Positions 15,961 to 23,648 are shown, counted from the stretch's first letter. The stretch is DNA of 38,511 bases from Microthrixaceae bacterium (GCA_020439285.1 JAGQSZ010000005.1:1-38511); one strand, 5' to 3'. The notes: generated by a model not told the origin, from the letters alone. Translations and numbers: made by a program.

Positions 15961-17141
15961 CCACCCTGGAAGTGATCGTGTTCCTCGCCGTTGTGCTCGT
16001 GGTGATCATACCCATCGCTGTTGCGTATCTCGTGGGCCGGTCAAGTGCGGCTGGCTCGTCTCGCGATGCTGATGTGCCGACCGGATCAGTGACTGGATCT
16101 GTACCTGCGGCCAAGAACAACACTCAACTGCTTGGTCGTCTGCGTGACGCTTTCAACCACATCGATCACGCGGTCGTTGTGGCGGATCAGGACGGAAACG
16201 AAGTCTTCGTGAATTCCGCAGCGGAGAAACTGCGTGAATCACGTGATGGCCGCGTCCTAGTGGACAGTGCGGCTAACGAACTCCTTCGTGAGGCGCTCAG
16301 TGGAAAGGTCCAATCCAAGGAAGTGGACCTGTTCGGTCCGCCCGCAAGGACTTTTTCGATCAGTGCCAGGCCATTGAGCGGATCAGCTGGTAACGGCGCG
16401 CTGGTCATCGTCGAGGACATCACCATGCGCCGTGTGACTGAGACTGTGAGACGGGATTTCGTGGCGAACATCTCCCATGAGTTGAAGTCGCCCATCGGGG
16501 CCATGGGGCTGCTTGCAGACATGATCCGCCAGGACAACGACCCTGAAGTAGTGACACGGCTCTCCAACCGAATGGTTCACGAGGCCGAGCGGGCAAGTCG
16601 CACTATCGATGATCTTTTGGAACTAGCAAGCATCGAATTCGCTGGAGAAGCAGACTTCGCTGAGGTTGACGCGGGTTCGATTGTCGCTGAAGCAGTCGAC
16701 CGGATTTCCTCATCGGCTGATCAGGCACAGGTTGACATCGTCACCGTGGACGACTTCGACGGGAACATTGTTTGCGATCGGTTGCAGATCATCTCAGCGA
16801 TTTACAACTTGATTGATAATGCAATCAAGTACTCGCCACCGGGTTCGATGGTCGAAGTCAGCCTCCGGCCATCGAAGTATGCGGGGATGATCGAGTTCTC
16901 CGTGACCGACAAGGGTGTCGGTATACCGCGACGAGATCTCGACAGGATCTTCGAGCGGTTCTACCGAGTCGATCGCGCTCGGTCCCGGGGTACAGGTGGA
17001 ACCGGCCTCGGTTTGGCTATCGTGCGACATGTGGCGAACAACCATGCCGGAGAAGTTGCAGTCGAATCGATCGAGGGTGTCGGCACCACCTTCACGTTGA
17101 CCATCGCAACGGCCCCAGCGGACAGCAGAATCACCTCGTGA
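15957..17141 (+). CDS. senX3: Sensor histidine kinase, SenX3/PhoR-like
   Basis: This 394-residue kinase has one clear membrane helix (residues 4-27), a PAS-like domain (~55-140, FNHIDHAVVVADQDGNEVFVNSAAEKL), and a HisKA dimerisation domain with phospho-accepting His174 in NISHELKSP. The HATPase domain contains the N-box (YNLIDNAIKYSPPG), G1 (DKGVGIP), F-box (IFERFYRVDRARS) and G2 (GGTGLGLAIV). By family and context it senses phosphate status through PhoU/Pst and phosphorylates the adjacent response regulator. The start overlaps the 35-codon ORF and its stop overlaps the regulator start. Having one helix instead of the two usual in SenX3/PhoR kinases is notable. Confidence 0.93.
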   Translation: MTTLEVIVFLAVVLVVIIPIAVAYLVGRSSAAGSSRDADVPTGSVTGSVPAAKNNTQLLGRLRDAFNHIDHAVVVADQDGNEVFVNSAAEKLRESRDGRVLVDSAANELLREALSGKVQSKEVDLFGPPARTFSISARPLSGSAGNGALVIVEDITMRRVTETVRRDFVANISHELKSPIGAMGLLADMIRQDNDPEVVTRLSNRMVHEAERASRTIDDLLELASIEFAGEADFAEVDAGSIVAEAVDRISSSADQAQVDIVTVDDFDGNIVCDRLQIISAIYNLIDNAIKYSPPGSMVEVSLRPSKYAGMIEFSVTDKGVGIPRRDLDRIFERFYRVDRARSRGTGGTGLGLAIVRHVANNHAGEVAVESIEGVGTTFTLTIATAPADSRITS

Positions 17142-17851
17142 GCAGAATCCTTGTCGTAGAAGACGAGGAGTCGTTCGTCGACGCTCTGACAGTCGGGTTG
17201 GAGCGTGAGGGTTTCAGCGTTGACATTGCGCGCAATGGCGCGGAGGCACTCGACAAGTTCAAGGCCAATACGCCCGATCTGGTACTACTCGACATGATGC
17301 TTCCGGTCATCTCCGGGTTGGACGTATGCGCAGAGATCCGTCGTTCTTCTGACGTTCCCATCATCATCGTGTCGGCAAAGTCATCCGAACTAGACACTGT
17401 GGTCGGGTTGGAAGTCGGTGCCGATGACTATGTGACCAAGCCTTATCGGATGCGTGAGCTGGTTGCCCGCATCCGAGCGGCGCTTCGGCGTAGGAACCTT
17501 GATACGTCTGGTCTTGGACCACCAGTCCCCGGTTACGTCGAGCGGGACGTGTTGACCGTCGGCGGACTGAAGATCGACTTCGACAGTCGCGAGGTCTTCG
17601 TGGATGGCGTGCTGGTCGAACTGCCCCGCAAGGAGTTCGATCTGTTGGGATATCTGATGGAGAACGCCGGCAGAGTCTTGGAACGCTCATCGATCATCAA
17701 CACCGTGTGGGGATTGGACTATGTGGGCGACACCAAGACATTGGACGTCCACATCAAACGACTCCGTGCAAAGATCGAGATCGATCCATCTGAACCTTCG
17801 CGACTCGTGACGGTGCGGGGAGTGGGCTACAAACTGTACGATCCCGCTTAG
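17138..17851 (+). CDS. regX3: OmpR/PhoB-family response regulator, RegX3-like
   Basis: This 237-residue regulator has a receiver domain at 1-120, with the acidic pocket VEDEES, phospho-acceptor Asp52 in LVLLDMMLP, Ser/Ala switch residues in IIVSAKSSELD, and Lys in YVTKPYRMRELVARI. A winged-helix DNA-binding domain at ~140-235 holds LPRKEFDLLGYLMENAGRVLERSSIIN, TKTLDVHIKRLRAKIE and VRGVGYKL. The receiver resembles M. tuberculosis RegX3 (from memory). It is the last gene of the pst operon and starts with GTG overlapping the kinase stop. The Pho-box array before pstS is its likely target, giving positive feedback under phosphate starvation. Confidence 0.94.
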   Translation: MSRILVVEDEESFVDALTVGLEREGFSVDIARNGAEALDKFKANTPDLVLLDMMLPVISGLDVCAEIRRSSDVPIIIVSAKSSELDTVVGLEVGADDYVTKPYRMRELVARIRAALRRRNLDTSGLGPPVPGYVERDVLTVGGLKIDFDSREVFVDGVLVELPRKEFDLLGYLMENAGRVLERSSIINTVWGLDYVGDTKTLDVHIKRLRAKIEIDPSEPSRLVTVRGVGYKLYDPA

Positions 17852-17875
17852 TGAGCAGGAATCGATGAGTCCATC

Positions 17876-19291
17876 GTGAATGAACCCCCGACCGGACGCA
17901 CAACGGGAACCTTGCCCAGAGTTGACCTTGGCGCTCCCTTTGGCCGCCTGGCACTCGCACACGTCCTGAGCCTTGGAGGCGATGCCCTGGTGGCCTTGGT
18001 CTTGGCGGGGTCGTTGTTCTTCTCCATCGACCCTGCCGGGGCGCGCTGGCGAATCGCTTTGTACCTGGCTTTCACCATGGCACCATTCGCTCTCGTAGGT
18101 CCCTTGATCGGGCCTGTAATGGACCGTGTCAAGGGCGGTCGCCAGTTGATGCTGACCTTGACGACGGCACTGCGTTCACTCGTTGCATTCACGATGGTCG
18201 CGAGCGTTGCTTCTGAGAGTCTGCTGTTGTTCCCCGAGGCGTTCCTGATGCTGGTGCTGTCGAAGTCCTATGCGGTGGCAAAAGCATCGGTTGTGCCATC
18301 GACTGTCAGCAATGACAGCGAATTGGTGGAGGCCAATTCGAAACTCCAGATTCTGGGTGGTCTGGCAGCCTTCGCCGCTGGAGTGCCCGGTGGTTTGTTG
18401 CTATTGATCAGCGGGCCACCGGCGGTCGCCGCACTTTGTGCCCTGGTGTTCATGGCAGCCACTGTCGCCGCTCTGAGGGTGCCCCGCACCGTGGTGTCGC
18501 TCGAGGATGAGTCTCACTCCGCGCATGAGACAGAACAGGCCGCGGTGACCATACGATCTGCCGCCACAGCAATGGGGACGCTGCGATGGCTGATCGGGTT
18601 CGTGACGTTCCTTATTGCGTTCGCGCTAAGGGGCAGCGACACCAAACCCGGTGCTGGAATGGTGATTGGGCACATGCTGCATGAACCCAGGGGCGTCGAT
18701 CTTTCGTCCGTCACTCCGCCGGGAGCGCCACCTGTTTGGCATTTTGGGGTGGTCGTTGCGTTCTCGGCTGTCGGCGGGTTGATCGGCGCATGGCTTGCAC
18801 CTCCGGTACGTCGAGTCGTTCGAGAGGAGTACCTCTTGAGCGGTTCGTTGGTGGTTGCTGCTGCGAGTGGAATCTTGGGTGCGATGGTCGGGGGCCTGAT
18901 CGGAATGTCGATACTTGCTCTCGGTGCTGCGATATCGGCAGCAGCTGGCAAGCAGGCATTCGACGCTGTGGTGCAACGTGACGCGCACGAATCCGAGAGG
19001 GGCCGACTCTTTGGACGGTTCGAGTCGAGCTTCCAGATCATCTGGGTTCTAGGTGCTGCGGTACCCGTCGTTATTGCTGTGCCAGTTGGACTGGGATCGC
19101 TGGTGGCATTCGTGGTCGCTGCTGCCGGAGCGTTGTTCTACGCGTACTCGGTCAGGGTCATTACCCGCGGTGAGGTTCCGCCGACAATTCCCCGAGGCTC
19201 AGACGTTGTTGCCCGATTCAGGAGTCCAAGTCCGGAAAGTCGGGAATCTCAATCTCGCCAAGGTCCCCAAGGTCCATCTCGTCAGCCGTGA
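17876..19291 (+). CDS. Major facilitator superfamily-like transporter
   Basis: This 471-residue polytopic membrane protein has about ten to twelve hydrophobic helices in two bundles separated by a charged cytoplasmic loop (~200-225). The N-half contains GPLIGPVMDRVKGGRQLM, a variant of the MFS loop 2-3 motif (G-x-x-x-D-R-x-G-R-R). The C-terminal ~35 residues are a Ser/Arg/Gln-rich soluble tail. No substrate can be assigned; an exporter of the MFS drug-efflux or DUF-type group is possible. Start GTG 17876 lies 24 bases after the response regulator stop. The last 74 bases overlap the 3' end of the convergent DUF2342 gene. Confidence 0.75.
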   Translation: MNEPPTGRTTGTLPRVDLGAPFGRLALAHVLSLGGDALVALVLAGSLFFSIDPAGARWRIALYLAFTMAPFALVGPLIGPVMDRVKGGRQLMLTLTTALRSLVAFTMVASVASESLLLFPEAFLMLVLSKSYAVAKASVVPSTVSNDSELVEANSKLQILGGLAAFAAGVPGGLLLLISGPPAVAALCALVFMAATVAALRVPRTVVSLEDESHSAHETEQAAVTIRSAATAMGTLRWLIGFVTFLIAFALRGSDTKPGAGMVIGHMLHEPRGVDLSSVTPPGAPPVWHFGVVVAFSAVGGLIGAWLAPPVRRVVREEYLLSGSLVVAAASGILGAMVGGLIGMSILALGAAISAAAGKQAFDAVVQRDAHESERGRLFGRFESSFQIIWVLGAAVPVVIAVPVGLGSLVAFVVAAAGALFYAYSVRVITRGEVPPTIPRGSDVVARFRSPSPESRESQSRQGPQGPSRQP

Positions 19292-20543
19292 TTCCCAATC
19301 GAGCTAACCACAGCCCCGGTGCCCTTAACTCGGCATAGGTCGGCAGGCTCTCCTCGGACTTCCACAGTTCTGTCAGCGCAGTCGCTCCAGCGCGGACTTC
19401 GACCCCTGTGATGAAATCCGAACCAAGATCGAAGGTCGACTGTGATAGCTCCAGACCGAACAGTCTCTCCAAGTACCTGTTAGCAGCGGTGGCCTCCACT
19501 CTCCGCCGACGGAGAGCCTCAGTTATGCGGGGAAACTCGGGGATCAAACGGGTGCCGATGGAGTCCACGACCCAGTCCACATAGCCCTCGATCACTGCCA
19601 CCAGGGTGCTGATGCGATCCATGAGATATCGCTGGGTATCCGATTGGATTGCACCAAGCAATTGATCCGGGTTGGAGGTCAGGTTCTGCAAGAGTTCGAG
19701 TTCTGGTTCACTGCCGAACTCTGCATCTCCCAAGTCGATCTCGCGCAGTTTCTCCTCGACCTGGGCTGGATCAGTGGTAAACGACGAAACGTACTCCGCC
19801 AAGAGGGCCTCGAGGTGCGTCCGAACGTGGGAAAGGCTGAGCACTTGGTGGTGAGCCACGTCAGAGACGCAGACCCAAAGCCGGATGCCGTCAACTGGAA
19901 GGCTCCAGGCTCCAGCAAAGTCATCGATGTTCGTGAGCACGATCGGGATGGATCTGCCCTGTGGGCGAGGGAGCGGAAACTCATAACACCCAAACGCCCT
20001 GAGCGCGAGCTGGCCAGCGGTTCCTCCGGCCATGACACCCAGCATCATGGGTCCCAGCATCGAGATCAGCTGATGCATCATCTGCTCTGCAGGTATTCCC
20101 GGCATTCCCGGAATCGAGAACATCGATTCCCCGGAATCGTCGTCGGCCTCGAATTGCTGGAGTTGTGCCCGGACCGCGGCACCGATCGAGTCGGAGAGCC
20201 CCTCGAGTAGGGGGCGTTCATCGTCGAGGAAGCGGCGGGCCCATTGTGAGCGGTTCATCGCCTCGATGGACAGTGGTGAGTCAACAGCAAGTCCTGTCAC
20301 TTCGCTGACGTGCAGTTCCGCGACCCTGGTCAGTTGCTCGATGGAGAGACGGCCTGCCGGATCGACATTCGACTCGGGCTGACCTTCGGTCGCGACCGAC
20401 GCCGCAATCTGATACGCGTTGTCCCAGGGCCCCGATGATCCACCAGCGAACATTCTGATCAGGTCTTGCACAAAGAAGTTGATCTCACCGAAGGGGGAGT
20501 CGCCGTCCTGGTCACTTGGGCCAAAGGGATCTGAATCGCTCAC
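19218..20543 (-). CDS. DUF2342 protein (F420-associated zinc-metalloprotease family), catalytic motif lost
   Basis: This 441-residue protein matches the actinobacterial family annotated as zinc-dependent metalloprotease or coenzyme-F420-biosynthesis-associated protein. It has an acidic N-terminus, a GPWDNAYQIAASVA segment (~40-52), a long helical middle, a Gly-rich hydrophobic stretch (LGPMMLGVMAGGTAGQLALRAFG, ~165-190) and a C-terminal ERLFGLELS segment near 355. In active members an HExxH motif occurs in a segment like WVALHEVTHH. Here it reads VSDVAHH (residues 226-232), so the first His and the catalytic Glu are Ser and Asp. I predict an inactive or repurposed protein. GTG 20543 is preceded by TACCAT at exactly six bases. 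Confidence 0.75.
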   Translation of the reverse strand: MSDSDPFGPSDQDGDSPFGEINFFVQDLIRMFAGGSSGPWDNAYQIAASVATEGQPESNVDPAGRLSIEQLTRVAELHVSEVTGLAVDSPLSIEAMNRSQWARRFLDDERPLLEGLSDSIGAAVRAQLQQFEADDDSGESMFSIPGMPGIPAEQMMHQLISMLGPMMLGVMAGGTAGQLALRAFGCYEFPLPRPQGRSIPIVLTNIDDFAGAWSLPVDGIRLWVCVSDVAHHQVLSLSHVRTHLEALLAEYVSSFTTDPAQVEEKLREIDLGDAEFGSEPELELLQNLTSNPDQLLGAIQSDTQRYLMDRISTLVAVIEGYVDWVVDSIGTRLIPEFPRITEALRRRRVEATAANRYLERLFGLELSQSTFDLGSDFITGVEVRAGATALTELWKSEESLPTYAELRAPGLWLARLGITADEMDLGDLGEIEIPDFPDLDS

Positions 20544-20549
20544 GTCTCA

Positions 20550-20555
20550 ATGGTA
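20550..20555 (-). promoter_or_regulatory. Leaderless-type -10 (TACCAT) of DUF2342 gene
   Basis: On the minus strand TACCAT is followed by six bases and GTG 20543. No ribosome site is present. Confidence 0.5.
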
Positions 20556-20657
20556 GGAGCCGCGTCAACCCTCGCCACCGCGTGGTCTGATGTCACTTTG
20601 AGCATGATCAGATTCAGGTTCTGAGGGTTGCGTGTGAAGCGTGACCCCGAAGTTCCC

Positions 20658-20663
20658 TACGAT
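20658..20663 (+). promoter_or_regulatory. -10 (TACGAT) of the leader ORF-mreB operon
   Basis: TACGAT is followed by six bases and GTG 20670, the first codon of a 15-codon ORF. If transcription starts at that G, the small membrane protein gene has a 44-base leader. Confidence 0.5.
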
Positions 20664-20669
20664 AGGGAC

Positions 20670-20717
20670 GTGATCACTCCCACCGGTACCGAGACTCCTG
20701 AAAGGGTCGGGCCATGA
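20670..20717 (+). CDS. 15-codon leaderless leader ORF
   Basis: GTG opens a 15-residue frame (MITPTGTETPERVGP) whose TGA overlaps the ATG of the next gene (ATGA at 20714-20717). It lies exactly where a leaderless start is expected after TACGAT. Such coupling could deliver ribosomes to the small membrane protein gene. Chance is possible because the ORF is so short, and an AAAGG ribosome site also precedes ATG 20714. Confidence 0.4.
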   Translation: MITPTGTETPERVGP

Positions 20718-20953
20718 ACAACGTCTGGTACCTGGCCATAGTGGTTGCTTTCAGCGTTGTCGGAGTTCTCGCTATCTGGTTGCGTAACAGGCCAGGCTCG
20801 CCGAGTCGGTCCTCGATAGACCAGTTCAACGACAAGATGAAAGCCCTTTCTCCAGAGATGGCGATCAGACACGACCGGGGAGATGATTCGGTAGGCGCTC
20901 AAGCAGTCGCAAGGCGCGAATCGACCAGCGGCGAGTCGACCGAATCGAGCTGA
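20714..20953 (+). CDS. Small single-helix membrane protein upstream of mreB
   Basis: This unrecognised 79-residue protein has an N-terminal membrane helix (residues ~4-22, VWYLAIVVAFSVVGVLAIWL) followed by a basic patch (RNRPGSPSR), predicting the N-terminus outside and a cytoplasmic tail. The tail has a helical segment (SSIDQFNDKMKALSPEM, ~33-50) and a Ser/Glu-rich disordered end. The stop codon is one base before the apparent CTG start of mreB, so the two are almost certainly translated together. A membrane partner of MreB is a plausible but unproven idea. Its helix plus short tail differs from RodZ, which has an N-terminal HTH domain. Confidence 0.65.
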   Translation: MNNVWYLAIVVAFSVVGVLAIWLRNRPGSPSRSSIDQFNDKMKALSPEMAIRHDRGDDSVGAQAVARRESTSGESTESS

Positions 20954-20954
20954 C

Positions 20955-21959
20955 CTGGGACGCGACCTAGCAATAGACCTCGGCACGGCAAACACGCTCG
21001 TGTACGAGAGGGGACAGGGGATCGTTCTGAACGAGCCCTCCGTTATCGCGCTCAATACGCGTGAACACCGCGTTCTGGCCATGGGTCGTGACGCTTGGAA
21101 GATGATCGGACGAACCCCGAGTTACATCGTCGCGGTGCGTCCGCTTCGCAAGGGGGCGATCACAGACTTCGAGATCACTCAAGAGATGATCCACATTCTC
21201 CTCAAGAGAGTTGGTGTTTCTCGGTTCAATCGCCCACGGGTGGTGATCTGTGTTCCGTCAGCCATCACCGCCGTGGAGAAGCGGGCAGTTACCGAAGCGG
21301 CCCGAAAGGCTGGGGCGATCGATGCCGAGTTGATCGAACAACCCATGGCGGCGGCTATCGGAGCTGGGCTGCCGATCAATCAGGCGATGGCGAATATGGT
21401 CGTTGATATCGGAGGTGGAACCTCCGAGACCGCTCTGATTTCCCTCGGCGGGATCGTCTCGCTGCGCGCGGTACGGGTTGGGTCCTTCGATATCGATGCA
21501 GCAGTGGTCACCTACATCCGTCGAGAGTACGGCATAGCCATAGGTGAACAGACCGCTGAGGAGATCAAGATCCTCATCGGATCTGCCTACCCAACTCCAG
21601 ATGAGGTCAGAGCAGAGATCAGAGGCCGCGAAATAATGACGGGTCTACCGAAGACCGTCATTTTGTCCGCTGGTGAAGTCAGGGGAGCGATAGCTGAGCC
21701 AGTCAATGCGATGGTGGACTCAGTGATCTCTTGTGTCTCCGAAGCCCCACCCGAACTAGCTCAAGACCTCATTGAATACGGGATCCACCTGGTTGGCGGT
21801 GGCTCGCTGCTCAAGGGGCTCGACCTTCGACTCTCCAAGGAGTGCGAGGTTCCGGTGACGACTGTTCGCCAGCCGCTCGAGTCGGTGGTGCTCGGGGCTG
21901 GTCGGGTCGTTGAGAACTATGAGGAACTCAAGGACCTCTTCATGAGCGCCAGGCGCTGA
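20955..21959 (+). CDS. mreB: Actin-like rod-shape protein MreB with apparent CTG start
   Basis: MreB is a bacterial actin that guides lateral cell-wall synthesis along the inner membrane. The 334-residue product has phosphate-1 motif DLAIDLGTANTLVY (~4-17), GIVLNEPSVIAL, connecting residues EQPMAAAIGAGLP, phosphate-2 motif VVDIGGGTSE (~152-161) and the adenosine loop HLVGGGSLLKGL near 277. The phosphate-1 motif begins well upstream of the first in-frame GTG (21000). Between the in-frame stop at 20892 and that GTG there is no ATG, GTG or TTG; CTG 20955, one base after the previous stop, gives an N-terminus of the expected MGRDLAIDLGTANT form. No mreC, mreD or rodA follows, and a HAAT transporter begins 156 bases later. 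Confidence 0.9.
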   Translation: MGRDLAIDLGTANTLVYERGQGIVLNEPSVIALNTREHRVLAMGRDAWKMIGRTPSYIVAVRPLRKGAITDFEITQEMIHILLKRVGVSRFNRPRVVICVPSAITAVEKRAVTEAARKAGAIDAELIEQPMAAAIGAGLPINQAMANMVVDIGGGTSETALISLGGIVSLRAVRVGSFDIDAAVVTYIRREYGIAIGEQTAEEIKILIGSAYPTPDEVRAEIRGREIMTGLPKTVILSAGEVRGAIAEPVNAMVDSVISCVSEAPPELAQDLIEYGIHLVGGGSLLKGLDLRLSKECEVPVTTVRQPLESVVLGAGRVVENYEELKDLFMSARR

Positions 21960-22046
21960 GAGTCACACCGTCTTCGGCCGAGGGCCGACTGTCGCTGCGA
22001 GGTTGGCCATTAAACCGTGGCGAACCCGACAACGCGATTTTCCATA

Positions 22047-22088
22047 GGTGCCGCACGGACGGGTCCACAGACAGTATTGTGCGGCACC
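22047..22088. promoter_or_regulatory. 10-bp inverted repeat upstream of livG
   Basis: GGTGCCGCAC (22047-22056) and GTGCGGCACC (22079-22088) form perfect 10-bp arms around a 22-nt spacer. TATTGT at 22075-22080, a possible -10, overlaps the right arm. It could be an operator for the liv operon or a hairpin ending mreB transcription; without a T-tract I favour an operator. Confidence 0.4.
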
Positions 22089-22115
22089 GCTTCAATTTCA
22101 TGACTCGGAGCAGCC

Positions 22116-22883
22116 ATGTCTCAACTTGAGGTCGACAACGTAGGCGTTCATTTCGGCGGAGTGGTTGCACTCGACGGGTTGTCGTTTTCGATTGAAAAAG
22201 GCCAAATCTGTGCGCTCATAGGCCCGAACGGTGCCGGGAAGACCACGTTGTTCAACGTGATTTCCCGAATCTACGATGCGACGACAGGGTCAGTGACCTT
22301 TGAAGGCACCGACCTGTTGAAGGCAGCGCCTCACCAGATCGCTCACCTAGGGTTGGGCCGCACCTTCCAAAACTTGGCACTCGTGCCGGGTCTGTCAGTT
22401 CTCGACAATGTGAAGATCGGTGCGCATTCGCGGAGTAAGGCTGGGTTTTGGACCTCGACTCTGCGTATGCCCCAAGTCATCAAAGAGGAACGCCAACTGA
22501 CTCAGCAGGCACTCGACATTCTCGGTCGATTGAGCCTTGCAGATCTTGCAGAGCGGCCGTGCGCGGGGCTGCCCTTCGGGACCCTCAAGCGGATCGAATT
22601 CGCTCGGGCATTGGCGTCTGATCCGAAACTCCTGATGTTGGATGAGCCAGCGAGTGGTCTGACACACGGCGAGGTTGATGAACTCGGGGAATTGATCCAA
22701 CAGATTCGAGATGAGTTCCAACTCACAGTGCTATTAGTCGAGCACCACATGGCGATGGTCATGTCCATCTCGGAGAAGGTCGTGGTTATGGACCTTGGCC
22801 GCAAGATCGCTGAAGGCGTTCCCGATCAAGTTCGGAACGACCCGTTGGTCATCGCCGCGTACCTGGGGGCACCAGCAAAATGA
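22116..22883 (+). CDS. livG: HAAT-family ABC transporter ATPase LivG-like
   Basis: This 255-residue ATPase belongs to the hydrophobic amino-acid uptake family. It has Walker A (IGPNGAGKTTLFNVISR), the LivG-typical LGLGRTFQN and Q-loop segment, a non-classical signature LPFGTLKRIEFARAL usual for LivG proteins, Walker B (LLMLDEPASGL) and the H-loop VEHHMAMVM. The long insert between Walker A and the signature (~residues 95-140) is also LivG-like. The gene is the first of a five-gene cluster and follows GGAG; it overlaps livF by four bases. Imported substrates of this family include branched-chain amino acids, amides and urea, so the substrate is undecided. Confidence 0.92.
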   Translation: MSQLEVDNVGVHFGGVVALDGLSFSIEKGQICALIGPNGAGKTTLFNVISRIYDATTGSVTFEGTDLLKAAPHQIAHLGLGRTFQNLALVPGLSVLDNVKIGAHSRSKAGFWTSTLRMPQVIKEERQLTQQALDILGRLSLADLAERPCAGLPFGTLKRIEFARALASDPKLLMLDEPASGLTHGEVDELGELIQQIRDEFQLTVLLVEHHMAMVMSISEKVVVMDLGRKIAEGVPDQVRNDPLVIAAYLGAPAK

Positions 22884-23614
22884 GTGATGAAGTGACAGCA
22901 CAGCGGAAGCCCTTATTGGAAGTGACGGGTCTCAAGGCCGGATATGGGATCGTCGAGGTGCTCTTCGGGATCGATATCCGTGTAGACACCCATGAGACGG
23001 TCGTGGTTCTTGGTGCTAACGGTGCTGGGAAGACAACCACCTTGCGCGCCATCTCGGGAATGATTCCTTCTTCCGGCAGCATTGTCTTCGATGGCGTGAG
23101 CATTTCGGGGAAACGTCCGGATCAGCTACTTCGCCTCGGTATCGCCCACGTTCCCCAGGGGCGCGGGACGATCGGTGCCTTGACCGTGGAAGAGAACCTT
23201 CGCGTTGGTGCCTTCAGTCGTAAGGACAATGAAGTTACGAGCGACATAGAACGCTGGTATGAACAGTTCCCCAGGTTGGGGGAACGTAGGGGGCAACTCG
23301 CTGGGTCGATGTCGGGCGGCGAACAGCAGATGCTTGCTATTGCTCGGGCACTCATGTCGCGACCGACGTTGCTGTTATTGGATGAGCCATCAATGGGTCT
23401 TGCCCCACTAGTCACCGAAGAGGTCTTCAACCAACTGCGGATTATCAGTTCCACCACTTCTACATCGGTCCTGCTAGTCGAGCAGAACGCCAACATCGCG
23501 CTTGAGTTCGCATCGAGGGCTTATGCGCTTGAAGCGGGTGAGATCCTGATCTCCGGTCCCTCCGAACAACTGCAGGGCGACCCTGCCATCCAGAAGGCTT
23601 ACCTGGGGGTCTGA
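22880..23614 (+). CDS. livF: HAAT-family ABC transporter ATPase LivF-like
   Basis: This is the second ATPase of the transporter, 244 residues. It has Walker A (LGANGAGKTTTLRAISG), a LivF-type VPQGRGTIGALTVEENL segment, signature SGSMSGGEQQMLAIARAL, Walker B (LLLLDEPSMGLAPLV) and VEQNANIAL in the switch region. It forms a heterodimer with LivG under the LivHM membrane pair. The ATG overlaps the livG stop (ATGA). The livH gene follows after 34 bases with its own AAAGGGA ribosome site. Confidence 0.93.
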   Translation: MSDEVTAQRKPLLEVTGLKAGYGIVEVLFGIDIRVDTHETVVVLGANGAGKTTTLRAISGMIPSSGSIVFDGVSISGKRPDQLLRLGIAHVPQGRGTIGALTVEENLRVGAFSRKDNEVTSDIERWYEQFPRLGERRGQLAGSMSGGEQQMLAIARALMSRPTLLLLDEPSMGLAPLVTEEVFNQLRIISSTTSTSVLLVEQNANIALEFASRAYALEAGEILISGPSEQLQGDPAIQKAYLGV

Positions 23615-23648
23615 TGCAGATCATCGAATCATCGAGAAAGGGACTCTG

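Noticed and set aside
21000-21959. mreB starting at GTG 21000
   Set aside because: It would remove the phosphate-1 motif DLGTANT that is essential for nucleotide binding in actin-like proteins, and the missing residues are encoded in frame just upstream.
21974-21988. TCGGCC-GAG-GGCCGA hairpin after mreB
   Set aside because: Six base pairs with a three-base loop and no T-tract is common by chance in GC-rich DNA; kept out of the feature list.
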